From contig JAIXSA010000113.1 of NCBI GenBank assembly GCA_027484915.1, positions 1 to 33,846 on the forward strand: a stretch of 33,846 bases of DNA. The letters are read 5' to 3'. The notes under the pieces are model-generated. The model ran no database searches and was not told the origin of the DNA. It worked only from the letters and a program-made list of their open reading frames with translations. Shown piece after piece: positions 22,809 to 31,039 of this stretch. The stretch comes from Paracoccaceae bacterium. Its GTDB lineage: Bacteria > Pseudomonadota > Alphaproteobacteria > Rhodobacterales > Rhodobacteraceae. The translations under genes and the position numbers were made by a program. Numbering within the stretch: position 1 is the first letter of the stretch; each line of letters starts with the position of its first letter.

Positions 22809-22818
22809 ACCGTACAGT
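22809..22818 (-). promoter_or_regulatory. Candidate TetR operator
   Basis: On the minus strand ACTGTACGGT is a near-palindrome centred on GTAC (eight of ten positions symmetrical). It overlaps the proposed -10 of the three-gene operon and lies about 20 bases before the first start codon. Its position suits autorepression by the operon's own TetR protein. Confidence 0.4.
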
Positions 22819-22843
22819 AAGAGTGGCGCTTGGCCTGCGTCAA
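22814..22843 (-). promoter_or_regulatory. Candidate promoter of the amine-type operon
   Basis: TTGACG (22838-22843) matches the -35 consensus at five of six positions and is followed after 18 bases by TACTGT (22814-22819). It fits within the 58-bp space between the photolyase-like stop and the flavoprotein start. Confidence 0.45.
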
Positions 22844-22846
22844 GCG

Positions 22847-24343
22847 CTAGAAGGGTAGGGAAAGCTGCGCCTGTGGGTGCTTTTTCGCAGGCCGCCGCCC
22901 TTCGCGGTTGCCGGACCGGCTTGCATGGCGCTGGACGATCTCGCTGGCCACCTCGGCAAAGCCAAAGGACCGCCGCGCCGTCCAGATCCTCTCCCGAGCC
23001 TCACGCGCCGCGCTGGCAATGTCGACCACGGGTTCCGGATACCGATGCCCTAGAAGGCGCCGCGCCTCGGGCCAGAGCCAGGGCTCTTGCAGGAACCCGT
23101 CCGGAACCCGCGCCAATTCCGGCAGCCAACGCCTGGTGAAGGCGCCGGTCGGGTCCTGGTCAAGCCCCTGCTTCACCGGGTTGTAGATGCGCGGGATGTT
23201 GATCCCCGTCGTCCCCGACTGCATCTGCACCTGCGGCCAGTGGATGCCTGGCTCGTAATCGGTGAACATCCGCGCCAGATGCGCCCCCGTCGCCCGCCAG
23301 TCGAGCCACAGGTGATACGACGCGACCGAAATCACCATCGCCCGCATCCGGAAGTTCAGCCAGCCCGTCGCCTGCAGATACCGCATGCAGGCGTCGAGGA
23401 ACGGCAGCCCTGTTTCGCCATTGGCCCAGGCGTTCAGCCGCGTCGCGTCCATCTCCCGCGGCCGCGTCACTGCGACGGGGTGCAGGTCGCGCAGTTCGAT
23501 CGACGGCTGATCCTCCAGCTTCTGGATGAAGTGGTCCCGCCAGGCGAGCCGGGACTGGAAACTCGACAGCGAGCCGCCCCATTTGCCCCCGGGCCGTTTC
23601 GCCTGACGTGCGGCGGTCGCCTGCACCACCTCGCGGATCGACAGCGTCCCAAGGGCGAAGTGCGGGGACAGCCGGGAACAGGCACGTTCGGCAGACAGGG
23701 GAGAGGACATCGCCACCCGATACGGCTCCCCGCGCTGGGCGAAGAAACTGTCCAAGAGTTCCACCCCCCGCGTCCGCCCACCCAACTGCCGGTGCGGGCA
23801 GGGGTCCGGTGCCAGTTTCAGCGCCTTGGCCGAGGGGATCAGCCCCGGCTCCACCGCGGCAACCGCCTGCAGGGCCGGAACCGGCAGGGCAGGGTGGGCC
23901 ATGAACCCGTCCCGCGCGCTGGCCCAGATGTCCCGCGTCGGCAACCGCCGCACCACGCCGGATTGCGGAACTTCCGTCCACTCAATCCCGACCGACCGCG
24001 CCCAGGCCGCCACCCGCCGGTCCCGCGCGTATGTCCACAGGTTCCCTGTCTCCTCGTGGCTGACGATCCGCGTGACCCCGTGCCGCTTGCACAGCCTCGC
24101 CAGCACCTGCACTGCCTCGCCGACCCGCACCACCAAGGGCGCCCCCAAACCCGCAAGCGCTTCCCGCAGATCGGCCAGGGACTCCGCCACGACCTCCCAC
24201 TGCCTGGCCGAGGCATCAGCCTCAGCCCAGAGCTCGGGCTCCACCACGTAGACCGGCAGCACCGCCCCCAGCCCCGCTGCCAAGGTCAGCGCCGGATGGT
24301 CATGGACGCGCAGATCGCGCTTCAGCCAGACGAGAACATTCAT
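22847..24343 (-). CDS. Photolyase/cryptochrome family flavoprotein
   Basis: This 498-residue protein has the alpha/beta antenna domain (1-130; VLVWLKRDLRVHDHPAL) and the helical FAD domain (about 200-490; SRLSPHFALGTLSIREV, TGLPFLDACMRYLQATGWLNFRMRAM, RIYNPVKQ). Class I CPD photolyases repair UV dimers with light. Aligned by eye with the E. coli enzyme, its substrate contacts Glu274, Asn341, Met345 and Trp384 read Arg265, Phe331, Ala335 and probably Gln375; only Trp277 (W268) is kept, and the GWQW motif is replaced by QVQMQSG. It may repair another lesion or act as a photoreceptor. The start at ATG 24343 is set by the antenna domain; no strong ribosome site is seen. It diverges from pepN. Confidence 0.88.
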   Translation of the reverse strand: MNVLVWLKRDLRVHDHPALTLAAGLGAVLPVYVVEPELWAEADASARQWEVVAESLADLREALAGLGAPLVVRVGEAVQVLARLCKRHGVTRIVSHEETGNLWTYARDRRVAAWARSVGIEWTEVPQSGVVRRLPTRDIWASARDGFMAHPALPVPALQAVAAVEPGLIPSAKALKLAPDPCPHRQLGGRTRGVELLDSFFAQRGEPYRVAMSSPLSAERACSRLSPHFALGTLSIREVVQATAARQAKRPGGKWGGSLSSFQSRLAWRDHFIQKLEDQPSIELRDLHPVAVTRPREMDATRLNAWANGETGLPFLDACMRYLQATGWLNFRMRAMVISVASYHLWLDWRATGAHLARMFTDYEPGIHWPQVQMQSGTTGINIPRIYNPVKQGLDQDPTGAFTRRWLPELARVPDGFLQEPWLWPEARRLLGHRYPEPVVDIASAAREARERIWTARRSFGFAEVASEIVQRHASRSGNREGRRPAKKHPQAQLSLPF

Positions 24344-24403
24344 AGAACATAGGTGTAGCCACCCGCACAGATTCGTAAAGCGGCAAAACACCGTGACTGC
24401 CTC

Positions 24404-24431
24404 TTGCACCCCGCGTCATTCCCCGTAGCTT
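24404..24431 (+). promoter_or_regulatory. Candidate promoter for pepN
   Basis: TTGCAC (24404-24409) and TAGCTT (24426-24431) are separated by 16 bases, with the -10 twenty bases ahead of the start codon. Hexamers are fair. Confidence 0.35.
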
Positions 24432-24451
24432 TGTCCCAAAGGGAGCCCCGC

Positions 24452-27013
24452 ATGTCCGAGCAGAAGACCGTCTACCTGGCCGACTATCAGCCCTATTCCC
24501 ATCTTGTAGACAGCGTGGACCTGACCTTCCGCCTGCATCCCACGGCGACCCGTGTACTGGCGCGGCTGACCCTCCGCCCGAACCCTGATCGCAAAGGTCG
24601 AAACGACCTCCGCCTTGATGGTGAAGGGCTGAAGCTCGTCTCCTGCACGGTCAACGGCCAGCCCGCCCAGCCGAAGGTCGATGACCACGCCCTTACGATT
24701 CCCGCCAAGGACCTTCCCGACGGCCCCTTCACGCTGGACACCGAGGTCGAGATCGCGCCCGAAGCGAACACCGCGCTTGAGGGCCTCTACATGTCCAAAG
24801 GCATGTACTGCACCCAATGCGAGGCCGAGGGCTTTCGCAAGATCACCTACTATCCCGACCGCCCCGACGTGATGAGCCGTTTCAAGGTGCGCATCGAATC
24901 CGACCTGCCCATCCTATTGTCGAACGGCAACCCCACCAGCAGCGCCAAGGGTTGGGCCGAATGGGACGACCCCTGGCCCAAGCCCGCCTACCTCTTCGCC
25001 CTTGTCGCCGGCGACCTCCGCGCGCATTCCGCCAAATTCACCACCGCATCCGGTCGCCCCGTCGACCTGAACATCTGGGTCCGCCCCGGCGACGAGGACC
25101 GCTGCGCCTATGCGATGGACAGCCTGATCCGCTCGATGAAATGGGACGAACAGGTCTACGGCCGGGAATACGACCTCGATGTCTTCAGCATCGTTGCCGT
25201 CGACGACTTCAACATGGGCGCGATGGAGAACAAGGGGCTGAACATCTTCAACTCCCGCTACGTCCTCGCCTCCCCCGAAACCGCCACCGACGACGACTAC
25301 GCCCGGATCGAGGCGATCATTGCGCATGAGTATTTCCACAATTGGACCGGCAACCGCATCACCTGCCGCGACTGGTTCCAGCTGTGCCTCAAGGAGGGCC
25401 TCACCGTCTTCCGCGACCACCAGTTTTCCGGCGACATGCGGTCCGCCGCGGTGCGCCGGATCGAGGACGTGGTGACCCTGCGCAGCCGCCAGTTCCGCGA
25501 GGATGACGGCCCGCTTGCCCACCCGGTGCGGCCGGAAAGCTTCATCGAGATCAACAACTTCTACACCGCCACCGTCTACGAGAAGGGTGCCGAAGTTATC
25601 GGCATGCTGAAGTCGCTGGTGGGTGACAGCGCTTACAAGCGCGCCCTCGACCTTTACTTCGACCGCCACGACGGGGATGCGGCCACCATCGAGGACTGGC
25701 TCAAGGTCTTCGAGGATGCGACCGACCGTGACCTTTCCCAGTTCAAGCTCTGGTATTCGGAAGCCGGGACGCCGCGCTTGAAAGTCACCGACCATTGGGC
25801 CGACGGCGTTTACACTCTGACCTTCACCCAGACCAACCCGCCGACGCCCGGCCAGCCCGAGAAGCAGCCGAAAGTCATCCCGATCAAGGTCGGCCTTCTG
25901 AACCCCAACGGCGACGAGGTCGTGCCGACCATCATGCTGGAAATGACGCGGGCAAAACAGTCCTTCCGCTTTGACGGGCTGGCCGCCAAACCGGTGCCCT
26001 CGATCCTGCGGGGCTTTTCCGCCCCCGTTGTCCTTGACCGCAAGCCCGCGCCCGGGGAACGCGCCTTCCTCCTTGCTCACGATACCGACGCCTTCAACAA
26101 GTGGGAGGCAGGCCGGGCTTTGGCCAAGGAGGTGATGGCCGAGATGGCGCTGAAGGGTACGCCGGTCCGGTCGGATTGGCTGGATGCGGTTGCCGCCGTC
26201 ACCTTCGACGACACGCTTGACCCGGCCTTCCGTGCACTTTGCCTGCGGCTCCCGGGCGAAGATGACCTTGCCCAGACCATCCACGCGATGGGCCGCATCC
26301 CCGATCCTGCCAAGATCCACGCCGCCCGGCGCGAAATGTCTGGGGCGCTGTCGATTCGTTTGGGCGACGGACTGTCCAGGCTTTACAAGGACCTGGACGA
26401 CAACGCGCCCTTCTCCCCCTCGGCTGCGCAGGCGGGCCGCCGGGCCTTGAAGATCGCCGCGCTGCAGCTTCTCACTCGTCGGGATGGAGGCAAACTTGCC
26501 GCTTCGGCCTTCGTCCGGGCGCGCAGCATGACTGAAGAGATCGGGTCCCTTGCCGCACTCCTTGACGTTCACCAGGGTCAGGCGGAACTGACCTCCTTCG
26601 CCGCCCGCTGGGGCCGCGACGCCAATGTCATGGACAAGTGGTACGCGCTGCAGATCGCCTATGCCGAACCCGGCGACGCCGCTGCCCTCACCACCCGGCT
26701 GATCCAGACCCCCGGCTTCGACTGGAAGAACCCCAACCGCTTCCGCACCGTGATCGGCGCGCTTGCTGGCAACCATGCGGCCTTCCACCACCGCACAGGC
26801 GCGGGCTACAAGCTGGTCGCCGACTGGCTTCTCAAGTTGGATCCGCTGAACCCGCAGACCGCAGCCCGCGTCTCCACCGCCTTCGAGACCTGGCCGCGGT
26901 ATGACGCGACCCGCCGCAAGCGCGCAAAGGCAGCGCTTGAACGGATGCTGGCCGCTCCAACCCTGTCGGGCGACCTGCGCGAGATGGTGGAACGGATGCT
27001 GGCGGCCGGCTAG
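24452..27013 (+). CDS. pepN: Aminopeptidase N (M1 family)
   Basis: PepN is the main cytosolic aminopeptidase for turning over peptides released by ATP-dependent proteases. At 853 residues it is slightly shorter than the E. coli enzyme (870). The substrate-anchoring GAMEN is at 256-260. The zinc site is H292-E293-Y-F-H296, with the third ligand Glu315 in CLKEGLTVFRD; these positions run five residues behind E. coli. The C-terminal helical domain (about 540-853) is complete, with RRDGGKLAASAFVRA and MTEEIGSLAALLD. ATG 24452 has GGGAG upstream; the frame is open a little further but without a site. The stop codon lies within a perfect palindrome shared with the convergent gene. Confidence 0.97.
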   Translation: MSEQKTVYLADYQPYSHLVDSVDLTFRLHPTATRVLARLTLRPNPDRKGRNDLRLDGEGLKLVSCTVNGQPAQPKVDDHALTIPAKDLPDGPFTLDTEVEIAPEANTALEGLYMSKGMYCTQCEAEGFRKITYYPDRPDVMSRFKVRIESDLPILLSNGNPTSSAKGWAEWDDPWPKPAYLFALVAGDLRAHSAKFTTASGRPVDLNIWVRPGDEDRCAYAMDSLIRSMKWDEQVYGREYDLDVFSIVAVDDFNMGAMENKGLNIFNSRYVLASPETATDDDYARIEAIIAHEYFHNWTGNRITCRDWFQLCLKEGLTVFRDHQFSGDMRSAAVRRIEDVVTLRSRQFREDDGPLAHPVRPESFIEINNFYTATVYEKGAEVIGMLKSLVGDSAYKRALDLYFDRHDGDAATIEDWLKVFEDATDRDLSQFKLWYSEAGTPRLKVTDHWADGVYTLTFTQTNPPTPGQPEKQPKVIPIKVGLLNPNGDEVVPTIMLEMTRAKQSFRFDGLAAKPVPSILRGFSAPVVLDRKPAPGERAFLLAHDTDAFNKWEAGRALAKEVMAEMALKGTPVRSDWLDAVAAVTFDDTLDPAFRALCLRLPGEDDLAQTIHAMGRIPDPAKIHAARREMSGALSIRLGDGLSRLYKDLDDNAPFSPSAAQAGRRALKIAALQLLTRRDGGKLAASAFVRARSMTEEIGSLAALLDVHQGQAELTSFAARWGRDANVMDKWYALQIAYAEPGDAAALTTRLIQTPGFDWKNPNRFRTVIGALAGNHAAFHHRTGAGYKLVADWLLKLDPLNPQTAARVSTAFETWPRYDATRRKRAKAALERMLAAPTLSGDLREMVERMLAAG

Positions 27014-27025
27014 ATTCAGCCGGCC
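27004..27025. terminator. Perfect eight-base palindrome over both convergent stops
   Basis: GGCCGGCT (27004-27011) is exactly complementary to AGCCGGCC (27018-27025) around loop AGATTC. The pepN TAG (27011-27013) and the stop of the convergent transglycosylase gene (27016-27018) lie inside it. It could stop transcription from both sides. There is no T-tract. This is the strongest hairpin at a gene junction in the window. Confidence 0.5.
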
Positions 27026-27615
27026 TGGCAGTAGGGTTGCTGGCTGGTCCAGGCCGCTATGGCCGAGCGCTTCTCGCTTGACCGCAGGGGCATCCAGTCA
27101 CGCCCGATGCCGCGGTCGCCGCCGCCGGCCACCAAACCATCCTTGGCCACTTGCGTCGACATGATCTCGACGGCGCATTCAAGGTTCTGCTCGCCGTCCT
27201 TCAATGCGTTGACCGAGGTCGCCTCACAGCCGTAGTTCGCAGCCGAGCGCGGGTCGATCTGCATCAGCCCGATCCACCGCCCGCCACCGCCCAAGGCGCG
27301 TTCGTTCCAGGTACTTTCGTACCGCGCAACCGCCGACAGGAGGCCGGCCCAGAAGGCCCGACGTTCCTCGACCGGGGCTTCGGTATAGCCGGGACACCAG
27401 GTTTCGATGTCGGCGGGAACCCGCTCGGACAGTTCCTGATCCTTGGTTGACAGGGCTACCAAGGTTGATTCGGTCCACTCCGGACCCTCCGGATGATGGT
27501 CCCATTGCATGGGGGGCGCCAAAAAGGACATCTCCTCCTTCGGCTGGGTGTGCATGCAGCCAGTCAGCGAAGCTGCTGCAAATATTCCAAGAGTCATTGG
27601 CTTCAGCACGTCCAC
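27016..27615 (-). CDS. Lytic transglycosylase (SLT-type) lipoprotein
   Basis: This 199-residue protein has a lipoprotein signal, lipobox LTGC at 17-20. A small lysozyme-like domain of the soluble-lytic-transglycosylase kind follows at about 85-195. The catalytic Glu is probably E100 in ARYESTWN, followed by the family GLMQIDP at 116-122 and by an AxxYGC segment. Such enzymes cleave peptidoglycan glycan strands with formation of a 1,6-anhydro ring and are usually outer-membrane anchored. The start is GTG 27615 with AGGT upstream; a Met at codon 7 would still give a signal. Five cysteines lie in the mature part. It diverges from the next gene across 95 bp and shares the stop-codon palindrome with pepN. 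Confidence 0.83.
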   Translation of the reverse strand: MDVLKPMTLGIFAAASLTGCMHTQPKEEMSFLAPPMQWDHHPEGPEWTESTLVALSTKDQELSERVPADIETWCPGYTEAPVEERRAFWAGLLSAVARYESTWNERALGGGGRWIGLMQIDPRSAANYGCEATSVNALKDGEQNLECAVEIMSTQVAKDGLVAGGGDRGIGRDWMPLRSSEKRSAIAAWTSQQPYCQAG

Positions 27616-27710
27616 GTCACCTGAAAATCACCGCATTTCCCTTTTTTCGCCCCGATCCGACGTCACGTTCCGCAGAGGGTCGATCCGCAACCTGGCCCGG
27701 GGAACAGCCG

Positions 27711-28916
27711 ATGCTAGTTACACCGTCACTCCTGCACGTGAAAACCCGCACGGGTCGCAATCAGCAAGAAGACGCCGTTCTCTTGCGCCTGCAGGTAGGC
27801 TCGGGCGTGGACATGTTGGACGGGTTGAGCGCCGATCAGGTTCTTGGTCGCGTCGATGTGCCTGTCATGCGCACAGGTCCGGAAAAGACCGAATGGCAAT
27901 GCGTCCGTGACGACCATGCCGCGATGGCGGCGGCGGGCGAATGGTCCGATCTGCTGGAAGCCTTGCGCTACACCGACCAGGAACGGGTCATGGCCTCGGG
28001 CGGCCGCCGCGTGGCCGGCCTGATCAGCGACGGCATGCGTTCGGGCCTGACCAGCGCCATCGCGCGCGGCGACTGGACGGTGGCCCGCGCCGAGCTTGCG
28101 ATCCTGGAAGACGTCTACGACCGCAATTCCGAGGATTACTGCGCCGCGCAGGTGCTGGCCCAAGCGCATGTCGACCTTGCCCGCGCCAAGCGCAGCCCGA
28201 CCGCGCCTGAACTTTCGCGCGATGCCTGGCAGGAGGCCGCCGCTCACTACGTTGCAGCCGAAGACCTCGTCACTCTCTTCGATCCGATCGAGGAAATGTC
28301 GCCTCTCCTTGCCGCCACCCGCTATGCGCTGGTTCCGGGGATCGAGGATGGCGGCGCCGTCTGCCGCGAATGGTACGACGACTGGGTCGACCTTGACCCT
28401 GAGGATGCCGAAGCCCACGCAGCGCATGCGGTCAACTTGCTGCCGGGTTGGTACGGATCACTCTCCGCCTTCGAGCGCGAGGCCCGCCGTGCCGTCCGCA
28501 TGACCGAGGGCCAGACCGGCAAGGCCGCCTACGCCATCTTCCACATCGCCGCGGTCGAGGCTTTCGGGGACCTGTCGCCGACCCTGGATCACGAATACTT
28601 CTTCGAAGCGCTTGGTGACTATCAGTCGGCGACCGGCTGTCAGGTGCGCGCCAATGTCGCTGCCCATCTTCTGTCCGACATGGCGATGGGCTTTCGCAAG
28701 GCAGGCCCCACTGCTGCCTGGCACCTGACCAAGACCCGGGCCGCGCTGTCCGACGTCCTGTGGAATCGCCTGCGCGAAATTCAGTTGGATTGCTGGGATA
28801 CCGGCAACCAGACCCTTGCCTTCGCGATGGCCGAAGTCTTCGGCCCCGCGCTGAAACGCGGTGCCAGGATCGTCCGCCGTGGCGAAGGACTGGGCACGCT
28901 GGTGCGCCGGACCTGA
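27711..28916 (+). CDS. Conserved-looking 401-residue protein of unknown function
   Basis: I do not recognise this protein. It is mostly helical and Ala/Glu/Asp-rich, with no signal peptide, no membrane segment and no nucleotide-binding motif, so it should be cytosolic. Helix pairs such as ARAELAILEDVYDRNSEDYCAAQVLAQAHVDLARAK (about 125-165) and DPEDAEAHAAHAVNLLPGWYGSLSAFEREARRA resemble TPR-like repeats. Trp-rich helices recur through the chain. The third-position GC usage matches its neighbours, which supports a real gene. ATG 27711 is chosen for GGGGAA upstream; the frame is open further back across the divergent lipoprotein gene, which is unlikely to be coding. gatB follows after 71 bp that contain a strong hairpin. 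Confidence 0.75.
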   Translation: MLVTPSLLHVKTRTGRNQQEDAVLLRLQVGSGVDMLDGLSADQVLGRVDVPVMRTGPEKTEWQCVRDDHAAMAAAGEWSDLLEALRYTDQERVMASGGRRVAGLISDGMRSGLTSAIARGDWTVARAELAILEDVYDRNSEDYCAAQVLAQAHVDLARAKRSPTAPELSRDAWQEAAAHYVAAEDLVTLFDPIEEMSPLLAATRYALVPGIEDGGAVCREWYDDWVDLDPEDAEAHAAHAVNLLPGWYGSLSAFEREARRAVRMTEGQTGKAAYAIFHIAAVEAFGDLSPTLDHEYFFEALGDYQSATGCQVRANVAAHLLSDMAMGFRKAGPTAAWHLTKTRAALSDVLWNRLREIQLDCWDTGNQTLAFAMAEVFGPALKRGARIVRRGEGLGTLVRRT

Positions 28917-28943
28917 CCGCCGACCTCTCCCCCTTGCCCTGAC

Positions 28944-28973
28944 GGTCCTTGCGGCCTAAACCGACCAAGGACC
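28944..28973 (+). promoter_or_regulatory. Stem-loop in the gatB leader
   Basis: GGTCCTTG (28944-28951) and CAAGGACC (28966-28973) are perfectly complementary, with a further CGG/CCG pair inside. The 3' arm ends four bases before the GGAGG ribosome site of gatB (28978-28982). There is no T-tract. It could end or attenuate transcription from the upstream gene or influence gatB translation; both are inferences. Confidence 0.45.
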
Positions 28974-28987
28974 ACTCGGAGGCTGCC

Positions 28988-30499
28988 ATGCTCGACCTGA
29001 CCTACACCGCGCCCACGCCCAAGGCGATCGCCGGGGCCAAGCACGACTGGGAACTGGTAATCGGGATGGAAATCCATGCCCAGGTGTCCTCGAACGCAAA
29101 GCTCTTCTCCGGTGCCTCGACCACCTTTGGGGCGGAACCGAACTCCAACGTCGCGTTCGTCGACGCCGCGATGCCGGGGATGCTGCCGGTGATCAACGAA
29201 TTCTGCGTTGAACAGGCCGTCCGCACCGGCCTTGGCCTGAAGGCGCAGATCAACCTGCGCTCGGCATTCGACCGCAAGAACTACTTCTACCCCGACCTGC
29301 CGCAGGGCTACCAGATCAGTCAACTCTACCACCCCATCGTGGGTGAGGGCGAGGTGATCGTCGAAATGGCTCCCGGCGTCGCGCGTCGCGTCCGGATCGA
29401 GCGGATTCACCTGGAACAGGATGCCGGGAAATCCATCCACGACATGGACCCGAACCTCAGCTTCGTCGACTTCAACCGCACCGGCGTCGCGCTGAGGGAG
29501 ATCGTCAGCCGCCCCGACATCCGCGGGCCGGAAGAGGCCGCGGCCTATGTGACGAAGCTGCGCCAGATCCTGCGCTACCTTGGCACTTGCGACGGCAACA
29601 TGCAGAACGGCAATCTCCGTGCCGACGTCAACGTCAGCGTCTGCCGCCCCGGCCAGTATGAGAAGTACCAGGCAACGCAGGATTTCTCGCACCTGGGAAC
29701 CCGCTGCGAGATCAAGAACATGAACTCGATGCGCTTCATCCAGGCCGCCATCGAGTACGAGGCCCGGCGCCAGATCGCCATCATCGAGGATGGTGGCCAG
29801 GTCGTGCAGGAAACCCGCCTCTACGACCCCGACAAGAACGAAACCCGCTCCATGCGGTCGAAGGAAGAGGCGCACGATTACCGCTACTTCCCCGACCCGG
29901 ACCTCCTGCCCCTGGAGATCGAACAGGCCTGGGTCGACGACATCCACGCCCGGATGCCGGAACTTCCCGATGCCAAGAAGGCCCGCTTCATGGCGGACTA
30001 TGGCCTGACGGATTACGACGCCAACGTCCTGACCGCCGAACTCGACTCGGCCCGCTACTTTGACGAGGTCGCCAAGGGTCGCGACGGCAAGATGGCCGCG
30101 AACTGGGTCATCAACGAGCTCTTCGGGCGGCTGAAGAAGGAAGGCCACGACATCACCGCAAGCCCGGTCTTGGCTGCGCAGCTGGGCGGGATCATCGACC
30201 TGATCGCTGCGGGCACGATCAGCGGCAAGATGGCCAAGGACCTGTTCGAGATCGTCTACACCGAAGGCGGCGACCCAGCCCAGATCGCGGAAGCGCGCGG
30301 AATGAAGCAGGTCACCGACACCGGCGCCATCGAAAAAGCCGTGGACGAGATCATCGCCGCGAACCCCGAGCAGGTCGAAAAAGCCAAGGCAAATCCAAAA
30401 CTTGCAGGCTGGTTCACCGGTCAGGTCATCAAGGCCTCGGGTGGCAAGGCCAATCCCGCGACGGTCAACGCGCTGGTGGCAAAGAAGCTCGGGCTGTAA
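28988..30499 (+). CDS. gatB: Aspartyl/glutamyl-tRNA(Asn/Gln) amidotransferase subunit B
   Basis: GatB is the kinase-like subunit of the GatCAB amidotransferase, which converts Glu-tRNA(Gln), and where needed Asp-tRNA(Asn), to the correct amide form. The 503-residue length is standard. [22 protein letters not shown] at the start, [22 protein letters not shown] and LRADVNVSV are signatures. A GatB/YqeY tail domain follows, ending [27 protein letters not shown] 28988 has GGAGG upstream. gatA and gatC are not in the window, so the genes are split in this genome. A strong stem-loop lies in the leader. Confidence 0.97.
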   Translation: MLDLTYTAPTPKAIAGAKHDWELVIGMEIHAQVSSNAKLFSGASTTFGAEPNSNVAFVDAAMPGMLPVINEFCVEQAVRTGLGLKAQINLRSAFDRKNYFYPDLPQGYQISQLYHPIVGEGEVIVEMAPGVARRVRIERIHLEQDAGKSIHDMDPNLSFVDFNRTGVALREIVSRPDIRGPEEAAAYVTKLRQILRYLGTCDGNMQNGNLRADVNVSVCRPGQYEKYQATQDFSHLGTRCEIKNMNSMRFIQAAIEYEARRQIAIIEDGGQVVQETRLYDPDKNETRSMRSKEEAHDYRYFPDPDLLPLEIEQAWVDDIHARMPELPDAKKARFMADYGLTDYDANVLTAELDSARYFDEVAKGRDGKMAANWVINELFGRLKKEGHDITASPVLAAQLGGIIDLIAAGTISGKMAKDLFEIVYTEGGDPAQIAEARGMKQVTDTGAIEKAVDEIIAANPEQVEKAKANPKLAGWFTGQVIKASGGKANPATVNALVAKKLGL

Positions 30500-30604
30500 G
30501 TCGGCGGCCCGAGACTTCTTGCAATGTCATGGCTATGCCTTTTCGGATCTTGATCCGCCCTGTTGCCCAACAGGCGCGCTTCTGCCGGAAAACGCTTCCG
30601 TGGT

Positions 30605-30633
30605 TTGCGGCAAGCCGCAGAATCTCTTATGTG
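30605..30633 (+). promoter_or_regulatory. Candidate promoter for the DUF4177 gene
   Basis: TTGCGG (30605-30610) and TATGTG (30628-30633) are separated by 17 bases. The -35 is part of a small inverted repeat, TGCGGC AA GCCGCA. The 162-bp space after gatB has no other clear signal. Confidence 0.35.
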
Positions 30634-30661
30634 TTCGTCTGGACAGTGCTGGAGAGACCCA

Positions 30662-31039
30662 ATGCAACGTTTTGAGTTCAAGGTCATTCCGGCCCCCAAG
30701 CGGGGCGAAAAGGCGCGAGGTGTGAAGACCACCGAGGACCGGTTTGCCTTGGCGCTTACCAACCTGATGAACGAACTCGGGGCGGAAGGCTGGGACTATG
30801 TTCGTGCCGACGCACTGCCCTGTGAAGAACGGTCGGGTTTCACCAGCACCAAGACCACGTTCCAGAACGTCCTTGTCTTCCGGCGCGCCATTCCGTCCTT
30901 GTCCGCCGAGGCACCTGCCTCGACCCGGCTCCTGCTGCAGGACTCTGAGCCTCCCGCACCCCCGCGCCTGGGCCCGGCCGACACACCTCCGCCCGGCAAT
31001 GCCCCGTCACTTGGTCCCGCAAAACTCGCTGCCGAGTGA
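30662..31039 (+). CDS. DUF4177 domain protein with Pro-rich tail
   Basis: This 125-residue protein has an N-terminal DUF4177-like module (about 1-77): FEFKVIPAPKRG, then LMNELGAEGWDYVRADALP, and FQNVLVFRRA. The pattern is a short beta-alpha-beta fold with a conserved GAEGW turn. The function of this family is unknown. Residues about 80-125 are an Ala/Pro-rich, low-complexity tail, probably disordered. GGAGAG upstream supports ATG 30662. Its stop directly abuts that of the convergent aminotransferase gene. It has its own promoter-like sequence after gatB. Confidence 0.82.
   Translation: MQRFEFKVIPAPKRGEKARGVKTTEDRFALALTNLMNELGAEGWDYVRADALPCEERSGFTSTKTTFQNVLVFRRAIPSLSAEAPASTRLLLQDSEPPAPPRLGPADTPPPGNAPSLGPAKLAAE
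31024..31037 (-). terminator. Candidate terminator of the aminotransferase gene
   Basis: On the minus strand ACTCG GCAG CGAGT forms a five-base-pair stem just after the aminotransferase stop, and is followed by TTT. It lies within the 3' end of the convergent DUF4177 gene. It is short, but it is the only hairpin here followed by a T-run. Confidence 0.4.

Noticed and set aside
24914-26791. 625-codon minus-strand open frame across pepN
   Set aside because: It is antisense to pepN with no recognisable motif, and has shadow-like composition.
28781-30148. 455-codon minus-strand open frame across gatB
   Set aside because: It is antisense to gatB, without a ribosome site or domain.
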